Source: Leidyana gryllorum EB-2025a (Eukaryota > Apicomplexa). Taken from it: a stretch of DNA of 64,000 nucleotides. The translations under genes were made by a program, and so were the position numbers. The first letter of the stretch is position 1. Each line of letters opens with the position of its first letter. Shown here in pieces: positions 34,201 through 45,940 of the stretch. The stretch is from positions 62,001-126,000 of the forward strand of contig JBLWGC010000140.1 in assembly GCA_048772705.1 (NCBI GenBank), in the 5' to 3' direction. The notes under the pieces were generated by a model. The model made no database searches and was not told the origin of the DNA. It saw only the letters and a list, made by a program, of their open reading frames with translations.

Positions 34201-34678
34201 TCGACGGGATCAGACTCGAAATTGAAGGGGTGGTTGCAGCTACAGCGGCTGCTGCAGAGGTATTAGTTGGGGATTTGGCGGCAGATTTCGGCTGCTCGCC
34301 AAGGAGCTTTTTAATCGCCTTTGACCACAGGGCCAATCCGTATTTGACGTTTGCTTCTTGGCGGCGGATAACGTGTTGGGCGCCCTCAACGATATTCAGA
34401 CGGAAGAATACGGCTTCGCCCGGCGAGCCAAACGCTTCGTCGAAGGGACCGTTCGTGATGGTTCGCACAATCGGGTCGTCGCAGTCGGCCAGCAGACGTG
34501 CCTCCTCAGCCGCCCGCAGCGCCGCCTCGGCCTCCGCAATCTCCTCCTCAGGCGAAAGGGCTCTCAGTGGCGACGCTTCGACGACCTGTTGCACCGACAG
34601 TACTGCCGCCGCCTCCGCGGTGGGGGCACAAAGCTCCGGCGGCTGCTGGTTGCCCTCTGTTTCCGGCGGCTGCGGCAT
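31287..34678 (-). CDS. Protein with two LOTUS/OST-HTH domains
   Basis: Seven exons in transcript order: 33410..34678, 33057..33252, 32693..32991, 32555..32647, 32254..32308, 31897..32204, 31287..31682 (871 aa). LOTUS 1 (about residues 565-635) has WVISTLIDMAHRYDG, LDFRLFGFTGLHDVLTNLP and SEFWVQV; LOTUS 2 (about 688-760) has LVDLVTRNEGCNIGHI, LDFAALGFSKFSDLLQEIP and GIRIVKEGS. LOTUS domains bind G-rich RNA or DEAD-box helicases in germ granule and RNA-control proteins. The N-terminal 420 residues are Pro/Ala-rich with a run of prolines; the C-terminus is Ala and Gln-rich. A potential donor (GGTGAGG) at the stop codon means another 3' exon cannot be excluded. Confidence 0.85.
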
Positions 34679-34777
34679 GGTTTTCCTCCCGGGGCGGGCT
34701 TGGATAGATGGTCAGATAGGCGGCGGTATATAGATATTGGATGGGGGGGAACTAATAACAACTAATCTTCCACTCCT

Positions 34778-35610
34778 TTAAGGTCCCAAAGCTTGCATCA
34801 TGCGCTAAAGAAGTACAGTTGTCAACACCTTCATAGACCACACACTCACGTGTACTTCAAGCCAGGCTCCACGCCCTGGTCTCATCGGCTCATAGAGGAA
34901 TGGTGGCACGAAAACTTTCTGTCGACACAGCACCCCCAAAAACAGAACTGCAGCCTGCACCAAAGTCACCAGTGCTGCACAAGGAACGTTCAACCGTGCC
35001 CAGTACTCTCGTACACCTACCAGCGCCCAGTACGTTCGAATCAGAATTGCATTCCGGTAACAGTAATACATGAAAGACTATCATCATGTTGAACGCCACC
35101 GTTAACAAGAACACCAGGCGGCAGTAAGTAGGAGCTACTCGCACACAGAAACCAAAGGTCTTCTGCCAGGGAGTGAGCTTTCGGAAGTCTTCCACAGTCA
35201 AATTCTCCACATACGCATGTCCAGCAGCGGTAAATAGACTAATCGCACTCTGCCACGAGAAAACATATTCGATCTGACCACTTCGGTCAACCTCACCAGA
35301 ACTATCAGTAGAGCCCCAACAGTGCGGGCAAGACCTCGACTTGGACAAACCACGTGGTTACCGATCCTGGGACCGAATCGGTACCCCAACATTAGCGATA
35401 GGGCGCCCACAAACTGCAGAATGCCGGTCCAAAAGTGGTATGTGAATACCCTGTAGGTCTGATGGCGGGTGCCATAGATCACACATACCGGAACTTGAAG
35501 GCCTCCGAGAACATTTTCTGGACAGTGGCAACCAAGATGCGCGACTTGGCATCGTCAGCATCGACCTTTCCGCCGTGCGCAAGTTTACTTTCAACTGTTT
35601 CCTTTGCCAT
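34778..35610 (-). CDS. Small multi-pass membrane protein, unrecognised
   Basis: Five exons in transcript order: 35489..35610, 35297..35450, 35070..35249, 34850..35005, 34778..34804 (212 aa). About four hydrophobic segments: FWTGILQFVGALSLML, TVGALLIVLSAISLF, LVFLLTVAFNMMIVF and PCAALVTLVQAAVLFLGVL. A polar motif EPMRPGRGAWLEVH is near the C-terminus. Family not recognised. The fourth exon's boundaries are the least certain (weak donor GTATTA, acceptor GAGAG). It starts 33 bp from the divergent NAE1 start. Confidence 0.6.
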
Positions 35611-35643
35611 CGAACACGTGTGTGGTGCCACGCTTTTTTGGAT
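35611..35643. promoter_or_regulatory. 33-bp divergent promoter, membrane protein/NAE1
   Basis: Space between the two divergent start codons; contains an A/T-rich TTTTTTGGATAT stretch. Both promoters and leaders must be extremely short or extend into the coding exons. Confidence 0.45.
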
Positions 35644-37737
35644 ATGACTTCCACAAGATACGACAGGCAGCTCCGGTAGGTATTGAAATCACCCGTATTC
35701 CATCCTGTAGCTTGTGGGGGGCCGATGGCCAACATCGACTTGAAAATAGTCTCCTTATCCAGCTTGGGTGTAATGCTGTAGCTTGCGAAGCCACTGAGAG
35801 TTTGGTTGCGTCAGGTATTCATGTTGAGCACCTGCTAATGGTCAATTGACCTTTCTGGCAGGACTGGGTGGTCTTATAATTGTCGACGACCAGCTGGTTG
35901 ACGATGCTGCTCAAGTATCGACTTTGGTGTTGAGTGCGGCTGCCACAGGTACCTTGATGTCTACAGCTGTTGCTGACTACCTCAAGAAGCTCAATCCAAC
36001 TTTGAGCGTGAAAGGGGTGCCCATGGTGAGTGAGTTGCGCACACCCAGCGTGACATTGTATGGTGGTCAGAGTACGCACGTTTTTGCCAAGTCGATGGAT
36101 GCCGGCAAGGCAGTGCAACTGTTGTCTGAGTTTCACGCGGGAATTGTCGTCGTGCTGACGGCGACCGAGCAAGTTGGGGTAAGCTCCAAGATCGTTAGCG
36201 GGACCGGTCCCTTTATGTCTGCTTCAAGGCGACTGAAGCGTTGCAAACGATATTGACTACATTCCGAGAGCGCGTACCCGCGTACGGGGTGGTTGTGAGT
36301 GCATACGGGCCATATGCTCGCGTCAGTATACAGTGCGAAGGCCATTTGGGTACGTTGGGGCACAGAGGCCGACTAACGTGGCGTTCAGCGATTGACAACC
36401 GTCTTCCCGGCCTCAAACTGGATCTGGGCCTCCATAAACCCTTTTCCGCGCTGAGAGTAAGTGACAATGGCGCAGCATTACTCGCTCCATTGTCAGCGGC
36501 TGGCTGCAGAGATCATGAGCACTTTATTGTCAACGACGGATCCGGCACTAAGTTATCGGAGTGTGCCAGCTGTGCTGCTGATCGTCTACGTCGTGGGGGA
36601 GTATGAGAGTCGCCACAACACTTTACCGGATCTCTCTCGAAGCTGTCGCGAGGAATTGAAGGCTTCTTTAGAGCGATTGAGATCTCATGTTGACGACGAA
36701 TCGATCGCCGAGGCCAATCAATATATGCACTTCGCCTGCAAGCGGTATCAATTACCCGAGGGTCTCGCGAAGGCTTTCAGTGCGGCAGAAAAGGACCATT
36801 CGGTACTCCGCCCGGTCGAGAGGACCGCTCTCAAAGCGTTGCAGAAGTGAGATACCCTCTCATCACAATTGTGTCCACAGCTCTTCTGGCACAGATATCA
36901 TAAAAAGTATAGTGCTATGCCTCTCACCGGCCGTCTTCCCGATCTGATAGGCGACAGTGATTTGTATTTGGCGGTTAAGAAATGGTGAGCCCGAATTTGA
37001 AGTCCAATTGATGACACCGCCCCCTGACGACGCCGGCTGCAGCTACCAGGATCAGTCGGAGAGCGATATGGCCAAAGTCTGCGACCTCCTGGAGGGAACT
37101 GAGGAGGAGAAAGCCGAGGCCCGACAGTGGCTCTTAGATCATCAGGAACGTGAGTTCTTATCGCTCAGCCGTCATGTGCGCCGAATAGATTTGCCCCGCC
37201 TCTCGTACCATCCGGGCACTTTGGGACCGCCGCAACCAATGTCGGCCCTCATTGAGGCTATGACTCGGGTGGTCGACGTCGAGAGCGCTGCGACGTGTAT
37301 GACACCTCCAATTCCGCCCTCTCTGGAAGGTCTCGTTGCTCCACTCGACAGCCTCCCTTCGATGGCCTGTCTTCCCGTGGCCTTCGAGGTGGCCCAACGG
37401 ATCCCACCGGAAGCGATGCTGAACAACTTTGACGACCTCAGAGACGCTGTCAACGACGCATATCAGGAGGTGGTCGAGGAACTACTCGGGGATGCGGAGA
37501 TCGCAGATGCTGTCAGAGAAACATGGCACTCTCGCCTGGGAAATGAGGGGGTCCTGCATGAGGTTTGGTAAGTACCGCCTGAAACGGTCGTCAAGGGGTC
37601 TTTGTCGCAGCACTTCACGCGAGACTCGATATCTCAATAATGTTTCGGCACTATTGGGTGGCTTACTCAGCGCCGAGCTACTCAAGATCGTCACTGGACG
37701 CTATGTCCCTGTTCTGGAAGACCTATATTGGGAGTAA
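35644..37737 (+). CDS. NAE1: NEDD8-activating enzyme E1 regulatory subunit
   Basis: Partner of UBA3 in the E1 that activates NEDD8 for cullin modification. Ten exons: 35644..35675, 35711..35814, 35862..36025, 36071..36178, 36229..36349, 36389..36456, 36497..36846, 36895..36984, 37043..37567, 37611..37737 (562 aa; human about 534). Family marks: RYDRQLRLWGADGQHRLE, SGLGGLIIVDD, YLKKLNP, GLHKPFSALR, LTGRLPDLIGDSDLYL and the C-terminal LLGGLLSAELLKIVTGRYVP. Motif order fits NAE1/ULA1 better than SUMO E1 AOS1. The intron 36026..36070 is 45 nt and stays open if retained; I removed it because its sites are canonical. The F-box protein in this window could be part of the cullin system NAE1 serves. 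Confidence 0.85.
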
Positions 37738-37872
37738 GTTGCGCTCAGTCAGTCACTCATCGTTTCTATGAATCTATCTTAGCTCCACTTTGTCACGAAC
37801 TGCTGTCTTTCCCCGTGTTTGGAATCATTGAATCGCCACAGATAGCTTATGTGCAGTAGCATTGTGCACGGA

Positions 37873-37944
37873 TAACATTGATTGAACATTGCACGCCGCT
37901 GTGCACGGTTAACATTGATTGAACATTGCACGCCGCTGTGCACG
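37873..37944. repeat. 37-bp tandem repeat, two copies plus degenerate third
   Basis: Two near-perfect units carrying AACATTGATTGAACATTGCA and a GTGCAC palindrome, followed by a decayed third copy to about 37975. It lies in the 281-bp space between convergent NAE1 and the histone-like gene; nothing else is seen there. Confidence 0.9.
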
Positions 37945-38018
37945 TTAGTCTTTGAACATTGTCAGCAGCACCGTTCCAGAATGAACATTGAGACACCTAA
38001 TGATTGTATGCGCTGCAG

Positions 38019-38471
38019 TCAGTGGCCGTCTCGACGCTTGCGCGCGTTGATATGGTCGAGATAGCGCTTGTGCTCCACATTCGCGTAGTCCATAATGGTT
38101 CGTGTCAGATCTCCGTCTCCGAGGGTCATTTTGATCGCTTCCCGTACGTCTCTGACGCCAAAGAGTTCGCGATCATTCGCCAGACAACTCGCTTTGGTGT
38201 TGAGCACAACTCGCTCGAAGAAATCAACTACCATTGTATTGAGCAAATCAGCGGCATCTTCTTGGAGGGTGACTGAATTGTCAATTACTTCCAGACAGCC
38301 CTGAATAGCTTTGTGATGTGACTCGAACTTTAGTCTTTGGAAACGTGCGACTCGCATTTCTCGGCGGTCGTGCAGCATAGTGTTACGGCGCTTGCTGCTG
38401 GAGGCTTTGCGTACTGAGACGTCATTGGTATTTCCAGACTTTGCTGTTCGTTGACCACTTCGACCAACCAT
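38019..38471 (-). CDS. Divergent H2B-like histone-fold protein
   Basis: Single exon, 150 aa. A basic 45-residue tail (KASSSKRRN) precedes a histone fold: KAIQGCLEVIDNSVTLQEDA, LLNTMVVDFFERVV, FGVRDVREAIKMTLG, then DLTRTIMDYANVEHKRY. The pattern FFER...V.DVREAI...L.DGDL matches H2B helices 2 and 3 and the alpha-C start, but identity is low. Probably a variant H2B or a histone-fold transcription subunit. ATG 38471 is preferred to the upstream TTG. It starts 20 bp after the CKS1 stop. Confidence 0.75.
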   Translation of the reverse strand: MVGRSGQRTAKSGNTNDVSVRKASSSKRRNTMLHDRREMRVARFQRLKFESHHKAIQGCLEVIDNSVTLQEDAADLLNTMVVDFFERVVLNTKASCLANDRELFGVRDVREAIKMTLGDGDLTRTIMDYANVEHKRYLDHINARKRRDGH

Positions 38472-38491
38472 TTTGGCGTATAACAAGAAAT

Positions 38492-38964
38492 CTACGGATC
38501 AATTTTGCGTCGCAAAGCTAATACCCAGGGCTCCCGTTTCCACGTCATAAAGTTCTCCCAACCACCCGCGACAAACGGACCCAAGCCACACCTGATGAAC
38601 TCTGACTCTGTCAACAACGGGACGACCCATTCCCCAGTTGCGGACGTCAAGTTCTGCTTATGTCGGCAAATATCGTAATACTTTTCCATCGCCACAGCAT
38701 CCAGAGCGATGAACTTGTAGGCGTACCCGGTCTCGCGCACTGCACATTGCACAAGTGTTAATTGCAGACTCAATTTGAGTGTGCGCACAGACATGATCAC
38801 AGCGCGCAAAAGAGATGTGCACAGTGATCAAGCCCAGGCAGTAGGTCTGACTCACCTTGAAATTCCTCAGTCAGATAGGACTCGGTAGCGGGTCCTGTGG
38901 CCTTGACTTTGAGTAGAGGGCTGCGCCACTTGGCCGAGACGATAGCATCTGGACGTTGATTCAT
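38492..38964 (-). CDS. CKS1: Cyclin-dependent kinase regulatory subunit, CKS1 family
   Basis: Two exons, 38856..38964 and 38492..38739 (118 aa). CKS proteins bind CDKs and phosphorylated CDK substrates. The core pattern is present though divergent: YAYKFIALDAVAMEKY, LLTESEFIRCGLG, GGWENFMTW, then KREPWVLALRRKID, corresponding to the family's ESEWR..G...W.HY..H.PEPH.LLFRR. The N-terminal 40 residues are extra compared with the roughly 80-residue family norm. It starts 25 bp after the TAF1 stop. Confidence 0.8.
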
Positions 38965-38989
38965 GTGTCGGCTACTATATATGTCTATA

Positions 38990-41900
38990 TCACACCCCGG
39001 TTGAAATTATAAGGGGTGTCTGTCTCCGAGGCTGTCCACTGGTACTACTCTGTCCGCCTCCGGCGGCACCACCACCACCTGTTATGTTATTAGCTGCCAA
39101 TACCCCCTCAAGTTCTTTCAACCAGTATTCTTGCTGTTCCAGTCTTTGGTTGACGAGCTCGACGAGCTGGTCTGCGATGGGCCGGATCCAATGCTTTTCG
39201 GGATTGTAAGCGAAACAGTTGTCGTGAATCAATTGAATATCCTTCTTGAATTGCTCCACTGTAACGTACTGCGATTTAAATGGAATTACGTTTTGAAGCC
39301 GCGCCGCAATCCGCCCCTCTTACCATTCGCTCCTTGGACTTCTCGGCTATGCGCTGCAGCCACATGGGCTCTTTGATCACCTGATAGTACCGGGGGGCCT
39401 CAGCCTCTTTGACGGGATCCCAGAAGGCGGCAAACTTCCTTTCGGGCCGTTTGAGCGATAAGACTATCCGAGCCAAATTCTGGTTCAGCTCGTCCAATGC
39501 CATCTCAGCCGGGCCCAAAAACTTGACCAGCGAACTGGTGAGCGGCTGTCCAGCGGCCTCGGCCTCTTTGTGCTTCTCATAGAGCAGTCTCTGTTGCCGC
39601 GCTGTCAGCCGCACCGCCGTCACCGGCAGACCGCCGCGCAGCTCTGCACTCTTCCCAGCCGCCGCAGCGGCCAGTAGAGCCGTCTCCTGATCCTCAGCCC
39701 CCGAGTCACTCGGCAGGTCACCCGCTCCACCGGCGGTTCCGCCCTTCGTACTCGACACTCCCAAAGCACTGCCGCCCTTTTTGTTCCCGGGACAGTTGGG
39801 GTTGCTGCTGATGTGTCCAGCCTTCCCGCACCGGCGACAAGTTCTCCCTGGGAGGTTGGAGCGATTTCCACCGCCTCCACCGGCGCCGCCGGATCCCTGT
39901 TTCGTAGCAGAGCGCTTTTCAATTAGCCGTCGACGTCTCCACGCGATAAACTTCTCGATATTCTGCTCTCCATATATATACACCACCTTTTCCATCGGCC
40001 CAGCGCCATTGGGGTTCGATCGCACCCGACTCCACCGTAACCGAGGCACCGCCATTCCCTGTTTTGATTTGAGGAAATCCCTCAGCTGTTTGTCTCCAAT
40101 GCTCCCAATCCATTTATTCGCTGTGGTGTGTAACGAAGGAGACTGTAATGGGTAAACGCCGGGGTACCGAGCCTGATGATCACTGAGCGTCTTACTCGCG
40201 ACCTCCCACTCCACCATCTCCCACTTCATCAACTCTCCCAATATAGTCTGATCCTTCTCCAAATCCCCCCAAATCGTCTCCTTTAACGCCTCACTCACAT
40301 CGTGGCCCGGTGGAGGCGCATTAGGCACCGCTAACACACCGCCGCCGCCAACGGCTCCAGATGACATCATTCCACTCGTCACACTCTCACCACCGATCGA
40401 ACTCGACGCATCGCCTCCGGCCAAACTGCTGTCACCGTCCAACTGGTCCAAAAACGAAGCCTCCAGAGCCGCTTCGTCCATCTTGGGGTGTAACGCGTCC
40501 TCAAACACATCAGTAATGTCGGCGTGACCCGGCGCTGCTTTCACGTCGTCAGGTGTAAAGGCACATCGCTGCTTCATTTGGATCTCATTTATCCGTGTCA
40601 CGTAGTCCCCCGTCTCTATCCGGTTAATCTGACTCGTCAGACTCTGTAAACTTCGCATCGGTAAAGCCATAAACTGCATACGGTAATACAGATTCACCAA
40701 CTCCTGACGCGTCATCCTCCACAGTACTGTCGCCGGGATACCCGCCTGTAACAGAGCTATCTGCAGCTGAGCAGTCCCGAGCTGGTCACCCCGATCCCGT
40801 ACGGCTTCCTCAAATACCACCGGCGGATACTCCTGGTCAGACTGATGGTGATGATGGTGCGAGTGATGACCCATCATCGGGGGCCTCGGGCCCCGGCCGT
40901 GACGACCACCACTTCCAGCAGTGCCATTCAGAATGTTCCGAATGTGACGCTGCTGCTCCAACAAACCGTCACGCGATGCATTGGTGGCCACATCTTCCTT
41001 GAGAAAACACAGCCCTTCCATCCGTCCCAGACTAAAGTCAAAGGTGCTCCCCAACAAGAACTGACTGTTCTTCTTGGCCGTCACCTCGGCATACGCCCGT
41101 TGCTGCGTCCACGGCGCCATAAACACCAATTCCTCCACAACGCGCGCGATCGCACTCAAAGATGCATTCAAATGAGGCTGAGACCCGTGGAAAGGTAATG
41201 GCAACTGCAGAACCTTTGGAATCGTATTCACTCGATTGTCTGTCATCTGCTGATACGCTCGCCATTCAGCCCGAGCTTTAGACCATAACCAGTTGCTGTA
41301 CTGATCGCGGATATATAACATATATCGCGCCACACTCAGACGGTCAAAGTTTTTCAAATACTTCAGTCCGGCCCAGTTCAGTTGCGCTTGACCGACCAAA
41401 GATGCTTCCAGGCCACAAATCTGCTCCGGGGTCACCAATTTGCGGATATTCGCTTCGCTGATCGCACGAATCTGCATACCACCGCCGCCTCCCATCATTG
41501 ACAACCCGATACCGCCGCCGGCTCCAGTAGAACTGCCACCGTGATGTCCGCTGCCGCCCGTCTTCTTCAGACCCAAAAGGAACCGATTAATGGTATTGGG
41601 ATCAAAATGCACTCCGAACTTTGATGAGCACTTCTGCTTGTTGGCGTTGAAATCTGTAATGCCCTGACTGGCCAGCCGTAAGGAATACGCTTTCAGCCAT
41701 TCCTTCCGAATCTCAGACACCTTCTTGCCATCGGGGGGAGGGATTTCTGCCAATAATTCGCATTGCCCTAACGTATACACACCAACGCGGGCGTAATTGT
41801 CCATATTTTCCACCACGTCCTCCGAAGGCATCCCATACAGACCGCGCTCGAGTGCGGGAGGTGGACTGGTAGCGACATTCGGGTTCTGTTGATTGTTGCC

Positions 41901-44900
41901 GCTGTGAGCGTTCTGATCAACGATCAAACCGTGGAACAGTGGCCGCAATGTGAGCTGTTAGAGACAAATGGAGTCTGATTCGTCCCACACATACAGCACA
42001 GCTCACCTTAACCTGAGGATTATTGGATGTGACATTCTGCGTTGTGCGGATTAACAAAAAGTCGGTCAGACGGAAGTCGTCTTGGTGATCTAACGTATGC
42101 CACCCCTGACGAGCGGACAACGGGGGTTTACACTGATTCAGTGTCTCGATGTAGGAGTCAGGGGTCGGTAACGGCCTCCGTGGATCAAACGGATGAGCAA
42201 AACAGGGACCCTTTACCAAACTTGACAGGTAAAAAGTGACGCCCTGGTTGGGCTTCACACGGAACGGCGACCCAAAAGCTGTCAACACAGTGTCGCCCAG
42301 CAGCTGAAGCCGTCCAAAGTGCCCCAAACGCCCACGTAACTTCCTCTCGGCTTGACTTAGCGCACTAAAGTTCTCCCGCGATGGTCGATAGAAACGTGTG
42401 ATTCGTCCCATCATGCCGTAGTTCGACACCAACAGGGTTGGATTTGTGTGCTCAAAGAGTGCCATAGGTACCCACTCCGCCAGACTTAATGTCCGCGGAT
42501 TAGTGAACAGCTCTGATGGGTGCTCCTGTTCCTCAGGTTGGGAGTTCTCTCCGTTTTCGTTTTGAGCCGCAGCGTTACCGAATGCCAGACGGGTACGATA
42601 TGTTTCCAATATGGTGGAAATACTAGGAGCACTGCGGATTCAGGCATCAATCATCCAGGATCTGAGCAAATAAACACTTACCAAACACGCCAAGGGCCGC
42701 CGAACAGCTGCTGAGAATTCGACAGCTTCGAATCCTTCTTACTGGTGGTAACAGTCTCAGTTCCAGCCGTTGTTCCACCACCAACCATACTTCCACCTGC
42801 AGCGCCTCCCAGACTGTTGGAGCCGAATGATCGACCGCCCGTGAAATCGAATGGTCGATTCCGTCCGACCCCCATACCGCTTACAATACTGCCACTTGCC
42901 ACAGTTCCAGGACGATTCATCTGTTGTTTGCGGGCATTATAGGCAATTCCTGCGGCACTGCTCAACATGGCGTTCTGACCAGCAAACGCGGTTTTGTACA
43001 CCACAAAGTAGTGCGCAGCAAATATGCCGGTTCGGAAGTCGGGCCGGTGGTACCGGGCCAATTGCGATGGCGACGGACGGCCAGGAATCGAATAGAAGGA
43101 CCAGGCCACCGGAGAGTGGACTTCTTGAACTTGCACTTGTCCGTGTTCGCGGTGTGTGTTCGATCGCGCGACGGGCCTATAGGGGTCCTGATCAGCATAC
43201 TGAGCGTCACTGGCTACTTGTAGCCATGACAAAGCGACATCAATAGCTGCGTCCCTCTTGCTGTAGCCATTCAGCTCCCGAAAGCCGAGCGGATCGACTA
43301 GGCGAGTATTGTTCGTCAGCCATCGACTGATCTCAGCCGACATGCCGTTGGTGTTTGGGGGCAGTAGGCGCCAGCGGAAGTTTGTGGGAATTTGCTGCAC
43401 CATGGCTTGTTGCGCTTGATCGATGGTCATGGCGCTGTTAGCATGTGTGGCCAAACTGAATGCATTGGATCCCGTGGCAGGGTTGTGGGGCTGTTGACTC
43501 CGGGTAGGAAAGTTTGATGAAGCCAAGCGGTTCTGGTGATGCTGACTTGAAGCATTCAATATTCCCGTTGGACTGTTGCCTTTTTGAGTGGGACTTCCGT
43601 CGCTTTTGTCGTTATTCTTCTGCGCCAAGGTTTCCACCCAGCCACGCCAGAGAGCATAGGCAAGAAGTTTATCCTCGACGGCCTGTCTGACGATGGCTGG
43701 CAGCATCTGGTGTCCTCCATGTCCGGGGCTATCGCGGTGTCTTGAACGTCCCCTAAACTCATCAGCACGTTTGGCCAAGAGTCGGATACTCATTGGCATT
43801 TCAGCTCCAAACATAAAGTTGTCGCTGGCGGATGGCTGCGAGAGGGGATGAAAGAGGCATTGAGAGGGGCGACAGAGTCTTACCGTAGGCTGAAAGTCAC
43901 GTGCGGGGAGTACATTGAGATCGGCTGTGAAGGCCGCCAGGATAGCAGCACTGGGCTGCATGAGTTTGTGGACATTGATGCGTCTTGGATAGGGGTTTGA
44001 AGGTGTGGCGAGATTATGGGGGCCTTCAACGGGTTCTGAGATCTCATATCTGAGGATACTGAGTGATCTTTCCATGGCCACGACATCTTTGAGTCGATGT
44101 CCGATGCTGTCGACCAATTCTTTGGCCTCGGGGAGGACAGGTCTGAGTTGGAAGAGTTGGAGTCGTCCGATGGTATCTCTGGTTTGGAAGACTTTGGGCT
44201 GCGACGGAAAGTCCCAACTGAGTATATTATCAAAGGTGGCTTCTCTGGCGGCGGTGGCCTTGAGGACTTGAGCTTCTTTGCGGGCTTGGAAGTATTGGGC
44301 GTCATTCATCAGGGCTGAGGGGGGGGCACCTCTGACCTCACCCCACATGACAGTGCTGCTGGGTGGGAGTTCCTCGAGGTTTTCTTCGACGTCAGAGGCA
44401 GTTTCCTGTGTGTGGTGGCGCATCTTTCGGCGTGTGGGGGCGGCAGCGGCGGCAGCTGAGGATTGGGCAGCAGTGAAGGGGGTGACCATGGAGTCGTCCA
44501 CGTCCATGGAGAAGGCGGAGGAGTCGAAGGGTCTGTTGGTGGCACTGGCTGCGGAGGCGGTGGCATTGGGAGGTAAGTTGTGATCGGTGGTGGTCAAAGG
44601 TTGTGAGGTGCTCTGGAGGGCGTTGGACGCAGCTGAGACGTTTGACTGCGCGCTGCTGAACAGCATAGCGTCTTCATCGACTTCGTGGTCGAAGCGCGCA
44701 AAGTTGGTGGCCGCGTCGGGAGCCGAGGCCGTGATGCCATCGTTGTCTGCTGCGAGGTTATTGGCCCCGGTGACATAGTCTGGAGGGTCCATTCCGTCGT
44801 CTCCAAAGTCTTCGTCATCCAACATATCGTACTGAGGGTCGTAGCCCCAGTCTTGTTCTGGTTGCATAGCGATGAGTTCCTCGAGGGTGGGTACCTGGAC

Positions 44901-45836
44901 GGTCTCTGCGAGTTCTTTGTCTGTCAACAGGTCGTCTAAGCGAAGCATTTCTTCGAGACTGCAGGCGGCAGCCGAGCGTGTTTGAGTCTCTTCCTCGACA
45001 GTTTGTCCAGGACTGGGAATGACAGTTTCGTATTCTCGATCCCAATGTATACCCGAGTCATCGTTCTCAGCCTCGACGACGGAAGAGGACCCCCCCCCTC
45101 CGTCTCGATCTTCAGCAGCTATGCGACGATTCGGAGGAGTTGACGGTATGACTATTTCCCCGGCGTCATTGATGTCCTCGTCTAAGGGCGGGGTGGGGTT
45201 CTCGACCTCTACGGGCTCCTCCTGAACGAGGAGCGTATCCTCAATTTTGCTGACTTCCACAGCTGTGACGGCTTGCGGAGTAGCCGCCGAGACCACACTG
45301 GAGGACCGCTCGCCATCGTTCGCCGCCAGCGAGTGCTCCGCTGGCCACTCTTCGTCCTCCTCCTCCCCTGCAGCAGCCATCAGGGTCGTCGACGACGACG
45401 GGTCGTCCAACCGTCGCTTCTTCATATACGCTGTGGACGTCAATTGTCACAATGGCACCGCTCGCTGTCGGTCTCACCTATACTCTCTGGCGGCAGAGAT
45501 AACCATTGGGCCTCTCGGAGGGTTTCTTGGAATCGTGACAATATTGCTGATACATTGAGACTCCGTTGGGGGTCGGGAGGAGGCGGTATCACGTCATCGT
45601 GGGGTAAGAAGACCGGTAACTCGGGGTATAACAGCTGAGAGACAGACAAATGGACAGCGGACAGTAATCAATCCTTACAGCGGGAGGCGCCCAGTCAAAG
45701 CTTCCGACCGGTATATCAATAGCTTCTCGGCGTCGAGGCCGTTTACGCGTCAAACATATTCCCTCTGTTACAATGACTTATTGAGGAATTCATTAAATTG
45801 ACACACATTACCTTCCCCACCGTCCGATGCCGCCAT
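38990..45836 (-). CDS. TAF1: TFIID subunit TAF1 with one bromodomain
   Basis: Largest TFIID subunit, platform for TBP and promoter DNA. Eight exons in transcript order: 45812..45836, 45679..45764, 45478..45634, 43884..45430, 42682..43835, 42007..42631, 39324..41954, 38990..39268 (2167 aa). An acidic N-terminus is followed by the TAF1 core (APSISTILETYRTRLAFGN, LLVSNYGMMGRITRFYRP), the zinc knuckle CRRCGKAGHISSNPNC (near 1900) and one C-terminal bromodomain (about 2010-2120; QLIHDNCFAYNP) interrupted by the last intron. Animal TAF1 has two bromodomains. The intron 43836..43883 is 48 nt and open if retained; its sites and pyrimidine tract look real. Three small 5' exons, missed if one starts at the long ORF, give the start MAASDGGE. 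Confidence 0.88.
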
Positions 45837-45940
45837 TTTGGGTCCAAAAAGACTATCTATCCATCTATCCATCTGATCACCTCATCCGCAGTACACGACC
45901 TTAACAAGCCACTTTCAGCCGCGAGCCCACACACAAACAC

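Noticed and set aside
35274-35296. 23-nt mini-intron in the small membrane protein
   Set aside because: A 47-nt intron ending at 35250 gives a continuous hydrophobic segment and a better acceptor.
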